This document shows positions 1 to 8,433 of a DNA stretch of 64,000 nucleotides, one piece after another (the stretch's first letter is position 1; each line of letters starts with the position of its first letter). Made by a program: the position numbers and the translations under genes. Under the pieces are notes generated by a model. It ran no database searches. It was not told where the DNA came from and saw only the letters and a program-made list of their open reading frames with translations. Origin of the DNA: Niveispirillum irakense DSM 11586. Lineage in GTDB: Bacteria > Pseudomonadota > Alphaproteobacteria > Azospirillales > Azospirillaceae. The DNA is taken from the NCBI RefSeq assembly GCF_000429645.1, contig NZ_AUCG01000021.1:1-64000 (forward strand), written 5' to 3'.

Positions 1-106
1 CCCGGCTGACATGGGAGGTGGAGACACCCAGCCGGGCAGCGGCGCTGGAAAACCCCTCCGTCTCGCACACCGCGATGAAAATCTCGATTCCGTCCCAACC
101 GCCCAT
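1..106 (-). CDS. LysR-family transcriptional regulator, N-terminal fragment cut by window edge
   Basis: Reading leftwards from an ATG at 106, the strand encodes about 35 residues beginning MGGWDGIEIFIAVCETEGF and continuing into SSAAARLGVSTSHVSR. This is the start of a LysR winged helix-turn-helix: an F-x-x-V-x-E-x-x-x-F-S-x-A-A core followed by the recognition helix with S-x-V-S-R. The rest lies outside the window. The gene diverges from the formaldehyde dehydrogenase gene 164 bp away. In LysR systems that layout usually means the regulator controls the divergent gene, so a role in formaldehyde/alcohol-responsive control of frmA is a reasonable inference. No effector domain is visible. Confidence 0.72.
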   Translation of the reverse strand, partial: MGGWDGIEIFIAVCETEGFSSAAARLGVSTSHVSR

Positions 107-270
107 GATGGTCCGCCATCTTTGCTATCCAGCAACAATCATTTTCACAAAAGCCGGATTGTTGCCAGGAAAGTTGCGGCTATAGTGGGCGGATCGGGTG
201 GGCGCGGCCGCCGCGATTCTGTGTGCCTGCGCCACCCCTCCTTGACGTTTTGACCAACCGGGAATGCCCC

Positions 271-1380
271 ATGAAGACCCGCGCCGCCGTCGCGTTTGAA
301 GCCAAGAAGCCGCTGGAAATCGTTGAAGTCGATCTGGAAGGCCCGAAGCTGGGCGAGGTGCTGATCGAAATCATGGCGACCGGCATCTGCCATACCGACG
401 CCTATACGCTGGATGGTTTCGACAGCGAAGGCATCTTCCCGTCCATCCTGGGCCATGAAGGCGCTGGTATCGTGCGGGAAGTGGGGCCGGGCGTCACCAG
501 CCTGAAGCCGGGCGACCATGTGATCCCGCTCTACACCCCGGAATGCCGCCAGTGCAAAAGCTGCCTGTCGCGCAAGACCAACCTCTGCACCTCCATCCGC
601 GCCACGCAGGGTAGGGGGTTGATGCCGGACGGCACCAGCCGCTTCAGCTACAAGGGCCAGCCGATTTTCCATTATATGGGCTGCTCCACCTTCTCCAACT
701 TCACCGTGCTGCCGGAAATCGCCGTGGCGAAGATCCGCGACGACGCGCCGTTCCAGTCCGCCTGCTATATCGGTTGCGGCGTGACCACGGGCGTGGGCGC
801 GGTGACCAACACCGCCAAGGTGGAGCCGGGCTCCAACGTCGTGATCTTCGGCCTGGGCGGCATCGGCCTGAACGTGATCCAGGCCGCGCGCATGGTGGGC
901 GCCGACAAGATCATCGGCGTCGATATCAATGACCGGAAGGAAGAATGGGGCCGCCGCTTCGGCATGACCCATTTCGTCAACCCCACCAAGATCGAGGGCG
1001 ATATCGTCCAGCATCTGGTGGGCCTGACGGAAGGCGGCGCGGATTACACCTTCGACTGCACCGGCAACACCAATGTGATGCGCCAGGCGCTGGAAGCCTG
1101 CCATCGCGGCTGGGGCGTGTCGGTGGTGATCGGCGTGGCCGAGGCCGGCAAGGAAATCTCCACCCGTCCGTTCCAGTTGGTCACCGGCCGCGTCTGGAAG
1201 GGCTCTGCCTTCGGTGGTGCCCGTGGCCGTACCGATGTGCCGAAGATCGTGGACTGGTACATGCAGGGCAAGATCGAGATCGACCCGATGATCACCCATG
1301 TGCTGACGCTGGAGGAGATCAACAAGGGCTTCGACCTGATGCATGCCGGTGAGAGCATCCGCAGCGTCGTGCTGTTCTGA
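271..1380 (+). CDS. frmA: S-(hydroxymethyl)glutathione dehydrogenase / class III alcohol dehydrogenase
   Basis: A 369-residue cytosolic zinc-dependent medium-chain dehydrogenase. It oxidises S-hydroxymethylglutathione, the spontaneous adduct of formaldehyde and glutathione, to S-formylglutathione with NAD+, and can also act on S-nitrosoglutathione. Visible hallmarks are the catalytic zinc cysteine in GICHTDAY, the GHEGAGIV motif, the structural-zinc cluster C-x2-C-x2-C-x7-C ([15 protein letters not shown]), and the Rossmann motif GLGGIG. Length and motifs match class III ADH throughout. The start chosen is MKTRAAVAF, the family's normal N terminus; an upstream in-frame ATG at 223 would add 16 unrelated residues. 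No S-formylglutathione hydrolase gene is adjacent, but a formate dehydrogenase locus lies at the far end of the window. Confidence 0.96.
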   Translation: MKTRAAVAFEAKKPLEIVEVDLEGPKLGEVLIEIMATGICHTDAYTLDGFDSEGIFPSILGHEGAGIVREVGPGVTSLKPGDHVIPLYTPECRQCKSCLSRKTNLCTSIRATQGRGLMPDGTSRFSYKGQPIFHYMGCSTFSNFTVLPEIAVAKIRDDAPFQSACYIGCGVTTGVGAVTNTAKVEPGSNVVIFGLGGIGLNVIQAARMVGADKIIGVDINDRKEEWGRRFGMTHFVNPTKIEGDIVQHLVGLTEGGADYTFDCTGNTNVMRQALEACHRGWGVSVVIGVAEAGKEISTRPFQLVTGRVWKGSAFGGARGRTDVPKIVDWYMQGKIEIDPMITHVLTLEEINKGFDLMHAGESIRSVVLF

Positions 1381-1402
1381 TCCGGCCTGACCGGCAATCG
1401 TA

Positions 1403-1497
1403 CCCATCAGCCAAAGGCTTGACCTTTGACTGATGGGAGGCTGGCGACCGCCAACCCGGCGCTCGTGCGCCGTGAAGCCAAGCTGCCGGATGGCAGC
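1403..1497. other. Run of three perfect hairpins between convergent genes
   Basis: Between the stop codons of frmA and the facing aldehyde dehydrogenase there are three successive inverted repeats. One pairs 1403-1410 with 1430-1437 (CCCATCAG/CTGATGGG), with an inner CAAAGG/CCTTTG pair. The second is CGGCGC-TCGT-GCGCCG at 1457-1472. The third is GCTGCC-GGAT-GGCAGC at 1482-1497. A terminator-like stem follows at once. No open reading frame explains them. They could be a processed 3'UTR, a small RNA or a repeat element; the function is unknown. Confidence 0.55.
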
Positions 1498-1525
1498 GCC
1501 CGGCACTTGAGGGAACACGAAAAGG

Positions 1526-1560
1526 AAAGGGCGGCGCCGTCACCGGTGCCGCCCTTTCTG
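1526..1560. terminator. Bidirectional rho-independent terminator
   Basis: A 13-bp GC-rich stem, AAAGGGCGGCGCC pairing with GGTGCCGCCCTTT with one mismatch, is flanked by A-rich sequence on the left and CTTTCTGCTTTT on the right. It lies between the convergent frmA and dioxovalerate dehydrogenase genes, so it can serve both strands. Confidence 0.75.
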
Positions 1561-1581
1561 CTTTTACGCCTCAACCAGCGT

Positions 1582-3162
1582 TCAGGCCGGGGTCAACGTG
1601 CCATTGACGCGGCGTGTCAGGCCCCAGGGATTAGCGGCCTGCAAGGCCGGCGGCAGCAGCGCGTCCGGGATGTTCTGGTAGCAGACCGGACGCAGGAAAC
1701 GGACCATGGCCAGCGTGCCGACCGAGGTGGTGCGCACGTCGCTGGTGGCCGGGAACGGGCCGCCATGGACCATGGCATGGCACACTTCCACGCCCGTCGG
1801 CCAGCCATTGGCCAGCACCCGGCCGGACTTTTCCGTCAGCAGGGGCAGCAATTCCCCGGCCAGGGCCTGATCTTCCGGGTCCATCAGCAGGGTGGAGGTC
1901 AACTGGCCCTCCAGGCCCGCCAGCACCCGCTTCACCTCCGCCACATCGCGGCAGACAATGACGAGGGAGGAGGAACCGAACACTTCATGGCTCAAGGTCG
2001 GGTCGGCCAGGAAGGCATCGGCATCGGTACGGAACAGGGCGGCCTGGCCCCGGTTGGCCTCCTCGCCCGCCTGACCGCGCGCCACCAGGGTCACGCGCTC
2101 ATTCCCGGCCAGCAGGTCGATGCCGCTGCAATAGTTCCGCCAGATGCCTTCAGACAGCATCACCTGCGCCGGGGCGCTGGTCAGGCTCTGTGCGGCGGCG
2201 GCGATGAAGGCTTCCGTATCCGCCCCCTCCAGGGCCACGACAAGGCCTGGATTGGTACAGAACTGGCCGGCACCCATGGTCAGCGACTGGATGAAGGCGG
2301 CACCCAGATCGGCCCCGCGCTTGGCGGCGGCGGTGGGCAGCAACAGCACCGGGTTGATGCTGCTCATCTCCGCATAGACGGGGATCGGCTCCGGCCGGTT
2401 GCGGGCAATTTCCACCAATGCCAGACCGCCGGCGCGGGAACCGGTGAAGCCCACGGCCTTGACACGCGGATCGGCCACCAGGGCCGCACCCAACGCCTGG
2501 GTCGTGCCCGGCAGGTAGGAGAAGGTGCCCGCCGGCAGGCCACTGGCGGCCACAGCAGCCTGGATGGCGCGGGCCACCAGCTCACCCGTGCCGGGATGGG
2601 CCGGATGGCCCTTCACCACCACCGGACAACCGGCGGCGAAGGCCGATGCCGTGTCACCGCCAGCGACGGAGAAGGCGAGCGGGAAATTGGAGGCGCCGAA
2701 CACCACCACCGGGCCCACCGGCTGGTTGACGCGGCGGATATCCGGACGGGGCAGCGGGGCGCGATCCGGCATCGCGGGATCAATGGTCGCTTCCAGCCAG
2801 TCGCCCTGGCGCAGCACGCTGGCGAACAGGCGAAGCTGGCCCACCGTGCGGCCACGCTCCCCCTCCAGGCGCGCGCGCGGCAAGCCGCTTTCTTCCATGG
2901 CGCGGATGATCAGGGCGTCACCAATCCCCAGAATATGCTCCGCCACGCTTTCCAGGAAAGCCGCGCGGTCGGCCGGCGACAGGGTGGAGAAGACGGGAAA
3001 GGCTTCCGCCGCCAGGGCACAGGCAGCGCTGGCATGTTCCACGCCAGCTTCGGCGAAAGCGCCCGGCAGGCTCTCGCCCGTGGCCGGGTTACGTCCCTGG
3101 AACGTGGCCTGCCCGCGCTCTTCCGTGGCGCCGATGAGGATGTTGCCGTTGATCTCGCTCAT
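1582..3162 (-). CDS. 2,5-dioxovalerate (alpha-ketoglutaric semialdehyde) dehydrogenase
   Basis: A 526-residue NAD(P)+-dependent aldehyde dehydrogenase of the KGSADH branch. It would convert 2,5-dioxopentanoate to 2-oxoglutarate, the last step of non-phosphorylative pentose, glucarate/galactarate or hydroxyproline catabolism. Visible motifs are the substrate/cofactor region FGASNFPLAFSVAGGDTASA, the glutamate in EMSSINPV, and the catalytic cysteine in GAGQFCTNPG. Length is that of the family. The start at MSEINGNILIGA is supported by a GGAGG about 6 nt upstream; a longer N terminus would run through non-family sequence. The gene diverges from galactose mutarotase, and with the GntR regulator and TonB receptor it suggests a sugar/sugar-acid degradation locus. 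Which sugar acid is used cannot be read from sequence. Confidence 0.9.
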   Translation of the reverse strand: MSEINGNILIGATEERGQATFQGRNPATGESLPGAFAEAGVEHASAACALAAEAFPVFSTLSPADRAAFLESVAEHILGIGDALIIRAMEESGLPRARLEGERGRTVGQLRLFASVLRQGDWLEATIDPAMPDRAPLPRPDIRRVNQPVGPVVVFGASNFPLAFSVAGGDTASAFAAGCPVVVKGHPAHPGTGELVARAIQAAVAASGLPAGTFSYLPGTTQALGAALVADPRVKAVGFTGSRAGGLALVEIARNRPEPIPVYAEMSSINPVLLLPTAAAKRGADLGAAFIQSLTMGAGQFCTNPGLVVALEGADTEAFIAAAAQSLTSAPAQVMLSEGIWRNYCSGIDLLAGNERVTLVARGQAGEEANRGQAALFRTDADAFLADPTLSHEVFGSSSLVIVCRDVAEVKRVLAGLEGQLTSTLLMDPEDQALAGELLPLLTEKSGRVLANGWPTGVEVCHAMVHGGPFPATSDVRTTSVGTLAMVRFLRPVCYQNIPDALLPPALQAANPWGLTRRVNGTLTPA

Positions 3163-3508
3163 GTAACCTCCAAATGCGGGCGGGTGCCCACCAGAACCAG
3201 GGTCCGACACTGCTGGCCGGACGGGATGGCCGGAAAGGGGCGGTGGCACCACCCCATCGGTTGCGTTATTCTGTTAGCGGTCCCATAGCTGCGCGGGACC
3301 GTCAACTCCCATCACACCAGATGGCGGGCGGTTGCGCACAAACAAGACCCTTTTGCTGGCACGACAGGCATGGGCACATGGTTGAAACGGCTCCGCATGG
3401 GGCTTTGCTTCTAATTTGTATGAGTATATAGCGGGCGCCATGCGGGCGGGTCAACCGGGGGTTCCCGGTCCCCGTCACCGGCACAAAATCCGGGAGGGAA
3501 ACACAAGA
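3163..3508. promoter_or_regulatory. Divergent promoter region of the dehydrogenase and mutarotase genes
   Basis: A 346-bp gap without a plausible gene separates two divergent starts. It contains the inverted repeat CGGTCCC/GGGACCG (3278-3284 and 3295-3301, 10-nt spacer) and, nearer galM, an AT-rich stretch at 3411-3430 containing TTTGTATGAGTATATA, which stands out in this GC-rich DNA and is the likely promoter/operator area for galM. The ribosome-binding site GGGAGGG for galM lies at 3492-3498. Confidence 0.45.
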
Positions 3509-4600
3509 ATGACGGCCCAATGTCAGATAGATGCGCCGGTGACGCGCCGCCTGTTCGGTATTCTGTCCGACGGCAGACCCGTGGAGGCGGTCAGATTGCG
3601 CAACGAAAACGGTGTGATGGCGACCATCATCACCTATGGCGCGACCCTTCAGGCTTTGTGGGCGCCGGATCGCCATGGACAGATGGCAGATATCGTGCTG
3701 GGCCATGACACGCTGGAACCATATGAGCAGACGCCGACCTATTTCGGCGTCACTGTCGGGCGCTATGCCAACCGTATCGCCGGCGGGCGCTTCACCCTGG
3801 ACGGGCGGACCTATCAGGTGCCGTGCAACAACCCGCCCAACAACCTGCATGGCGGCCCCATGGGCTTTGACCGTCAGCTTTGGACCGTCACCACCATCAC
3901 GGAAGGGCCGATCCCTTCGGTGACCCTGGTTCTGGACAGTCCGGATGGGGATATGGGCTTCCCGGGCCGGGTGCAGGCCAGCGCCACCTATGCACTGGAC
4001 GGCGATAACCTGCTGTCCATCACCTATGAAGGGGCGGTGGACAGGCCCACCATCCTGAACATGACCAACCATGCCGTTTTCGACCTCACCGGCGGGCACA
4101 GCCCGGTCGGCATCCTGAACCATCGGCTGACCGTGCCGGCCAGCCATTTCACGCCCGTGGATGGCAACCTGATCCCCACCGGGGAAGTGCGGCCCGTCGC
4201 GGACGGCCCGTTCGACTTCCGTGAAGGACAGGTGGTGGCCGCTGGTCTGCGCGATGGCCGGGACGAGCAGATCCGCGCCGGGCGCGGTTACGACCATAAT
4301 TTCGCCCTGGATGCGGGCCTGACCGACACGCCGAAACTGGCCGCCCGGCTGGAAGAGCCGATTTCGGGCCGGGTGCTGGAAGTCACCACGACGGAACCCG
4401 GCCTGCAGGTCTATACTGGCAATTTCCTGGATGGCACGCTGATCGGCAAACAGGGGCGGCTTTACCGGATGGGCGATGGGATTGCCCTGGAGCCGCAGAA
4501 ATTCCCCGACGCGCCGAACCAACCGGCCTTCATTTCCGCGCGGGTAACGCCAGACCATCCCTATCGCCATGTCATGGGCTTCCGGCTGCTGGTCGCCTGA
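3509..4600 (+). CDS. galM: Galactose mutarotase (aldose 1-epimerase)
   Basis: A 363-residue protein of the GalM family, interconverting alpha and beta anomers of hexoses such as galactose. Family landmarks in order are the N-terminal Y-G-A-T-L strand, the substrate arginine in VGRYANRIAGGRF, the catalytic-region histidine in NNLHGGPMGFD, the second histidine in NMTNHAVFDLTG, the YDHNF motif, and the catalytic glutamate in IALEPQKFPDAPNQ. No signal peptide is evident, so it is predicted cytosolic. The start MTAQCQID follows a GGGAGGG ribosome-binding site at good spacing. Its neighbours are a divergent sugar-acid dehydrogenase, a convergent GntR regulator and a TonB receptor, which fits carbohydrate use. 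Confidence 0.93.
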   Translation: MTAQCQIDAPVTRRLFGILSDGRPVEAVRLRNENGVMATIITYGATLQALWAPDRHGQMADIVLGHDTLEPYEQTPTYFGVTVGRYANRIAGGRFTLDGRTYQVPCNNPPNNLHGGPMGFDRQLWTVTTITEGPIPSVTLVLDSPDGDMGFPGRVQASATYALDGDNLLSITYEGAVDRPTILNMTNHAVFDLTGGHSPVGILNHRLTVPASHFTPVDGNLIPTGEVRPVADGPFDFREGQVVAAGLRDGRDEQIRAGRGYDHNFALDAGLTDTPKLAARLEEPISGRVLEVTTTEPGLQVYTGNFLDGTLIGKQGRLYRMGDGIALEPQKFPDAPNQPAFISARVTPDHPYRHVMGFRLLVA

Positions 4601-4608
4601 CCTCCCGC

Positions 4609-5406
4609 TCAAAGCCCCATTTCCGTGTCGCGCAGGGCATTCTCGATCAGGCTGACCATCGTGGCCCGCGCAGCAGCCGCATCGCCGGCCACGATGGCAT
4701 CAAACAGCACGCGGTGATCTTCCACCGGATCGCGTGGCAGTTCCCGTTTGCGCTGTTTGAAGATGGTGGTCCAGCCGACAGCGGCGGCGATGGAACTGGA
4801 CAGGCAGACCAGCGGCGCGTTGCGCGTCGCCTCCAGCAGTGCATGGTGGAAAAGCTGGTCAGCATCCTGACCTTCCGGCGTGGCAAGCCCGTGGCGGGCC
4901 ATGGTTGCCAGCGCCGCGCCCATGCGGGCCAGATCGTCGGGCGTGCGGCGGATGGCAGCCAGTTCGGCCGCTGACGGTTCCACCATCATCCGCAACTCAA
5001 ACAGGTCGCGGATGAAATCCACGCTTGGTTCCCCGGCAAACATCCAGGCCAGAACGTCAGGATCCAGCAGGTTCCAGCGGGCCCGCTCGGTCACCCGTGT
5101 CCCCGTCTTGGGCCGGCTCTCCACCAGTCCCTTGGCGGCCAGGATGCGTATCGCTTCACGATAGACAGTGCGGGAAACATTCAGCTTTTCGCTGAATTCA
5201 ATCTCCCCCGGCAGGGGACCGCCGGGGGGATATTGCCCGGTGACAATCGCCACGCCCAGATCATGGGCGATGGAACCATGGATTCGCTTTGGCGGCGTTG
5301 CGGCAATGCCGGCCGGCTGCGAATTGGGCTTGATGCCGCCTTTTTTCACCCTTGGCCATCCCTTGTCCTGGTCCTTAGCCACCCGCCTGGATGGCCGCCG
5401 GATCAT
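4609..5406 (-). CDS. GntR-family (FadR subfamily) transcriptional regulator
   Basis: A one-component regulator with an N-terminal GntR winged helix-turn-helix (IHGSIAHDLGVAIVTGQYPPG, then FSEKLNVSRTVYREAIRIL and KGLVESRPKTGTRV) and an all-helical FCD ligand-binding domain (RDLFELRMMVEPSAAELAA, FHHALLEATRNAPL, and DHRVLFDAI near the C terminus). The FCD histidine and aspartate positions normally bind a metal and a sugar-acid or organic-acid ligand. The start is uncertain: an ATG at 5406 is used, but a GTG at 5349 preceded by AAGGGATGG would give a more usual 246-residue protein. It converges on galM and lies upstream of, and divergent from, the TonB receptor. The paired palindromes at 5537-5587 are its most likely target. 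Confidence 0.88.
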   Translation of the reverse strand: MIRRPSRRVAKDQDKGWPRVKKGGIKPNSQPAGIAATPPKRIHGSIAHDLGVAIVTGQYPPGGPLPGEIEFSEKLNVSRTVYREAIRILAAKGLVESRPKTGTRVTERARWNLLDPDVLAWMFAGEPSVDFIRDLFELRMMVEPSAAELAAIRRTPDDLARMGAALATMARHGLATPEGQDADQLFHHALLEATRNAPLVCLSSSIAAAVGWTTIFKQRKRELPRDPVEDHRVLFDAIVAGDAAAARATMVSLIENALRDTEMGL

Positions 5407-5536
5407 GACGAAGCGGGGACCACCATGCCAGCACAAAGGCAGCGGGCGGTCGGGCCATGCGCAAAAAGCCCCGTCTGAACCAACCATTGCGCCTGTCCAT
5501 AACTGCATACGATGATCCTCAAAACCCGAACCCCGC

Positions 5537-5587
5537 ACTGAAATTTCAGTTGCATGGCATTTCATAACATGTCACTGATATTTCAGA
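5537..5587. promoter_or_regulatory. Two copies of a 14-bp palindromic operator upstream of the TonB receptor
   Basis: ACTGAAATTTCAGT at 5537-5550 is a perfect 14-bp palindrome. A second copy, ACTGATATTTCAGA at 5574-5587, matches it at 12 of 14 positions and begins 37 bp downstream, somewhat under four helical turns. Both lie between the GntR regulator and the divergent TonB receptor start (5647). A dimeric regulator binding cooperatively is the obvious reading, and GntR is the nearest candidate. Confidence 0.6.
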
Positions 5588-5646
5588 CAATGGGTGGTGG
5601 CATCTCGGATGAACATTGCCTGGGCCAAGGGAGAGGACGCTTGAAC

Positions 5647-8346
5647 ATGAAGGGTACGTTGAGGGGAATGGCATATGGGGCCGCTTGCTGCGCCCTGCTG
5701 CATGCAATGGCAGGCCCTGCCTGGGCGCAGGATGCCAGCGGTGCCGTCCCTGCCGCGGGGGGAGCCGAAACGCTGGATGAGATTGTCGTGACCGGCATCA
5801 AACGGTCGATCCAGCTTTCCATCGATATCAAGCGCAATTCCGTCAGCGTGGTCGATTCCATCGCCAGTGAGGATCTGGGCAAGCTGCCCGATCAGAATGT
5901 GGCGGAATCGCTTCAGCGCATCACGGGCGTTTCCATCGACCGGAACCGGGGTGATGGCCAGTTCATCTCCGTCCGTGGTCTGGGGCCGCAATTCAACACG
6001 GTGACCCTGAATGGCCGCACGCTGGCGACAGAAAATGTCGGGCGTGAATTCAGCTTCGATGTGCTGCCATCGGAGCTGATCTCCGGCGCTGACGTCTATA
6101 AAAGCCCGAGTGCGAATATCAACGGCGCCTCCATCGGCGCGACGGTGAATATCCGCACCGTCCGTCCGCTGGAGCAGAAGGAACTGGTGGTGGCCGGCAG
6201 CGCGCGTGCGCTGCACAGCCGGCTGGCCGACAGCACCGACCCGTCCCTGTCCGGTATCGTAAGCTGGCGGAACGAGGATGCCACGCTGGGCGCATCGCTG
6301 GTCGTCTCCTACGAAGACCGGGACATGCGCAATGACGAGTTTGATATTGGTGCCGGCCATGTGAAGCGCGGCAACGTCAATACCACTGATTACTGGTATG
6401 GCCGTACCGCCCCCGGCGTTGGAAGTTTCAGCGGCGTGGACATGCCGTCCAACCTGTCGCCCTTCTTCTATGAGACCTCGCGGGAACGCCTGGGCCTGAA
6501 CGGTACGGTGCAGTACAAGCCGACCGACACCATCACCATGACGTTCGATGGGCTTTACTCCAAGATGGACCAGATCGACCGGTCCACGGGTCTGGCCTAT
6601 GATTTCTCCAGTGGTGTGCTGCGGGAACAGATCGTGGAGAATGGCAGCGCCGTTTTCCAGCGCATCACCGGCGGCACGGTGGACGAGATCGTGACATATG
6701 CCCCCCGCCTGACCGAAACCTATCTGCTGGGCTTCAACACCGAATGGCAGAAGGATGATTTCACCCTGGCCTTCGATGCCTCCATGTCGGAAGCCACGCG
6801 CAAGGGCAAGGAAGATAATATCTTCTCCACCATCCGGCGCACCGGGATGGACATGACCTTCGACCGGCGCGGCGGCAACCCGATCTATGATTACAGCTTC
6901 TCCTCCCCCACCATCCCCAATGTCGCTACCGACCTCAACAATGTCGGCGCGCATTACAATCTGTGGGGCGGGTCCGATTACAAGGACGAAACCAATGAGG
7001 TGAAGCTGGACGGCGTGTGGGACCCGGGCGACGGGATTTCCATCTCCGCCGGTGTGGCCCGTGCGGAACGGACCAAGACGGTGGATGCCATCGGCCAGGA
7101 TGGCGCGGTATCCTGCGCTTATTGCGGCGGCTCGGTCCTGCTGCCGTCTTCCCTGTTCCGCGCTACGGGGATGAACTTCTTCTCCAAGTATAAGAGCGAT
7201 AATATCATCCGCGACTGGGTCACCTATGATCCGCGCGCCATGGTGGATTATCTGCTGTCCCGACCGGAGGGGATCTACTCCGCCCCCGTCGACGACCCCG
7301 CCGCCTCTTCCCGCGTGAAGGAAAAGGTCACGCTAGGTTACATCATGTTCGATCTGAAGACGGAGATCGGTGGCCTGCCGCTGGCGGTCAATACCGGCGT
7401 GCGGATCGAGGATACCAAGTTCACCTCCAGCGGTGCGGCGCAGAGCGTGATCAGCGCCAGGCCGAACGGGCTGGGACAGAATATCATCGTCCTGTCCGGG
7501 GTGGAGCCGATCAGCTTCTCCGGCCATTACACCGATATCCTGCCGTCGCTGAATGCCCGGCTGGATTTCACCGACGAGCTGGTGGGCCGTTTCTCCGCCT
7601 CCCGCGTCATGACCCGGCCCACCCTGTCCGACCTGTCACCGGCACAAAGCATCCTGTCCAATCCGGGCAATGAGCAGATCACCCGCGGCAATCCCGATCT
7701 GGAACCTTTCCGCGCCTCGCAGTTCGAATTCGGCCTGGAATGGTATTTCGATGATCTGTCGCTGCTGTCGGCTGCTGCCTTCTACAAGAATATCGACAGT
7801 TTCGTTGCCGACGCGACCACGCCGCAGCAGGTGGATCAGGTCGTGTTCCAGGTGACCCAGCCGACCAACGGTGAAGGCGCCACGGTGAAGGGGATCGAGG
7901 TCGGTTACCGGCAGGTCTTCAGCATGCTGCCGACCCCGTTCGATGGGTTGGGCGGGCAGGCCAGCTTTACCTATGTGAAGAGCAACGCCAATTACACCAA
8001 CGCTGTCAGCGGCGCCAATTACGGGCTTCAGGGTCTGTCCAAATATTCATACAGCCTGGTCGGCTTTTATGAAAAGGACGATATCCAGCTTCGTCTGGCC
8101 TATACGTGGCGTGACAAGTTCCTGCAGGTGGCCTCAGGCCGGAATGGCGATCCGGAATATTTCGACGCCTACGGCCAGTTGGACGCCAGCGCATCCTACG
8201 ACATCACGGAGAATTTCGCCGTGACCGTGGAAGCGCTGAACCTGACCGACGAGAACGAGTTCATCTACTCCACCACAACAGACCGGACCAAGGAATACCG
8301 CACCACGGGCCGCCGCTATGCCGCTGGCTTCCGCGTCCGGTTCTGA
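5647..8346 (+). CDS. TonB-dependent outer-membrane receptor (Xanthomonas/Caulobacter type)
   Basis: An 899-residue outer-membrane active transporter powered by TonB-ExbBD. A signal peptide spans residues 1-27 (hydrophobic stretch ending AGPAWA). A TonB-box-like LDEIVVTG lies at 43-50. The plug carries the subfamily signature LGKLPDQNVAESLQRITGV and VRGLGPQFNTVTLNGR. The 22-strand barrel ends in AAGFRVRF, with the terminal Phe used by the BAM machinery. Receptors of this subfamily usually import plant-derived oligosaccharides rather than siderophores, and the mutarotase, dioxovalerate dehydrogenase and GntR neighbours agree. The ATG at 5647 is chosen; a TTG at 5641 sits closer to the GGGAGAGG ribosome-binding site. 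No inner-membrane transporter is adjacent, so the substrate remains open. Confidence 0.93.
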   Translation: MKGTLRGMAYGAACCALLHAMAGPAWAQDASGAVPAAGGAETLDEIVVTGIKRSIQLSIDIKRNSVSVVDSIASEDLGKLPDQNVAESLQRITGVSIDRNRGDGQFISVRGLGPQFNTVTLNGRTLATENVGREFSFDVLPSELISGADVYKSPSANINGASIGATVNIRTVRPLEQKELVVAGSARALHSRLADSTDPSLSGIVSWRNEDATLGASLVVSYEDRDMRNDEFDIGAGHVKRGNVNTTDYWYGRTAPGVGSFSGVDMPSNLSPFFYETSRERLGLNGTVQYKPTDTITMTFDGLYSKMDQIDRSTGLAYDFSSGVLREQIVENGSAVFQRITGGTVDEIVTYAPRLTETYLLGFNTEWQKDDFTLAFDASMSEATRKGKEDNIFSTIRRTGMDMTFDRRGGNPIYDYSFSSPTIPNVATDLNNVGAHYNLWGGSDYKDETNEVKLDGVWDPGDGISISAGVARAERTKTVDAIGQDGAVSCAYCGGSVLLPSSLFRATGMNFFSKYKSDNIIRDWVTYDPRAMVDYLLSRPEGIYSAPVDDPAASSRVKEKVTLGYIMFDLKTEIGGLPLAVNTGVRIEDTKFTSSGAAQSVISARPNGLGQNIIVLSGVEPISFSGHYTDILPSLNARLDFTDELVGRFSASRVMTRPTLSDLSPAQSILSNPGNEQITRGNPDLEPFRASQFEFGLEWYFDDLSLLSAAAFYKNIDSFVADATTPQQVDQVVFQVTQPTNGEGATVKGIEVGYRQVFSMLPTPFDGLGGQASFTYVKSNANYTNAVSGANYGLQGLSKYSYSLVGFYEKDDIQLRLAYTWRDKFLQVASGRNGDPEYFDAYGQLDASASYDITENFAVTVEALNLTDENEFIYSTTTDRTKEYRTTGRRYAAGFRVRF

Positions 8347-8373
8347 TCCTCTTCCATACCAGCACAAGCCCTC

Positions 8374-8405
8374 CCCCCATCCCGGATCGGGATGGGGGAT
8401 TTTTT
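8374..8405 (+). terminator. Rho-independent terminator of the TonB receptor gene
   Basis: A perfect 11-bp stem (8374-8384 with 8388-8398, CCCCCATCCCG/CGGGATGGGGG) with a 3-nt loop is followed by ATTTTTT. It lies 28 bp past the receptor stop codon. Confidence 0.9.
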
Positions 8406-8433
8406 ATATGGGGACGCCGCTGGTGACGAATGA

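Noticed and set aside
145-3288. Long open frames opposite frmA (145-1518 minus) and opposite the dioxovalerate dehydrogenase (1426-3288 plus)
   Set aside because: Both run through the intergenic hairpins and lack any motif; the opposite strands encode full, recognisable enzymes.
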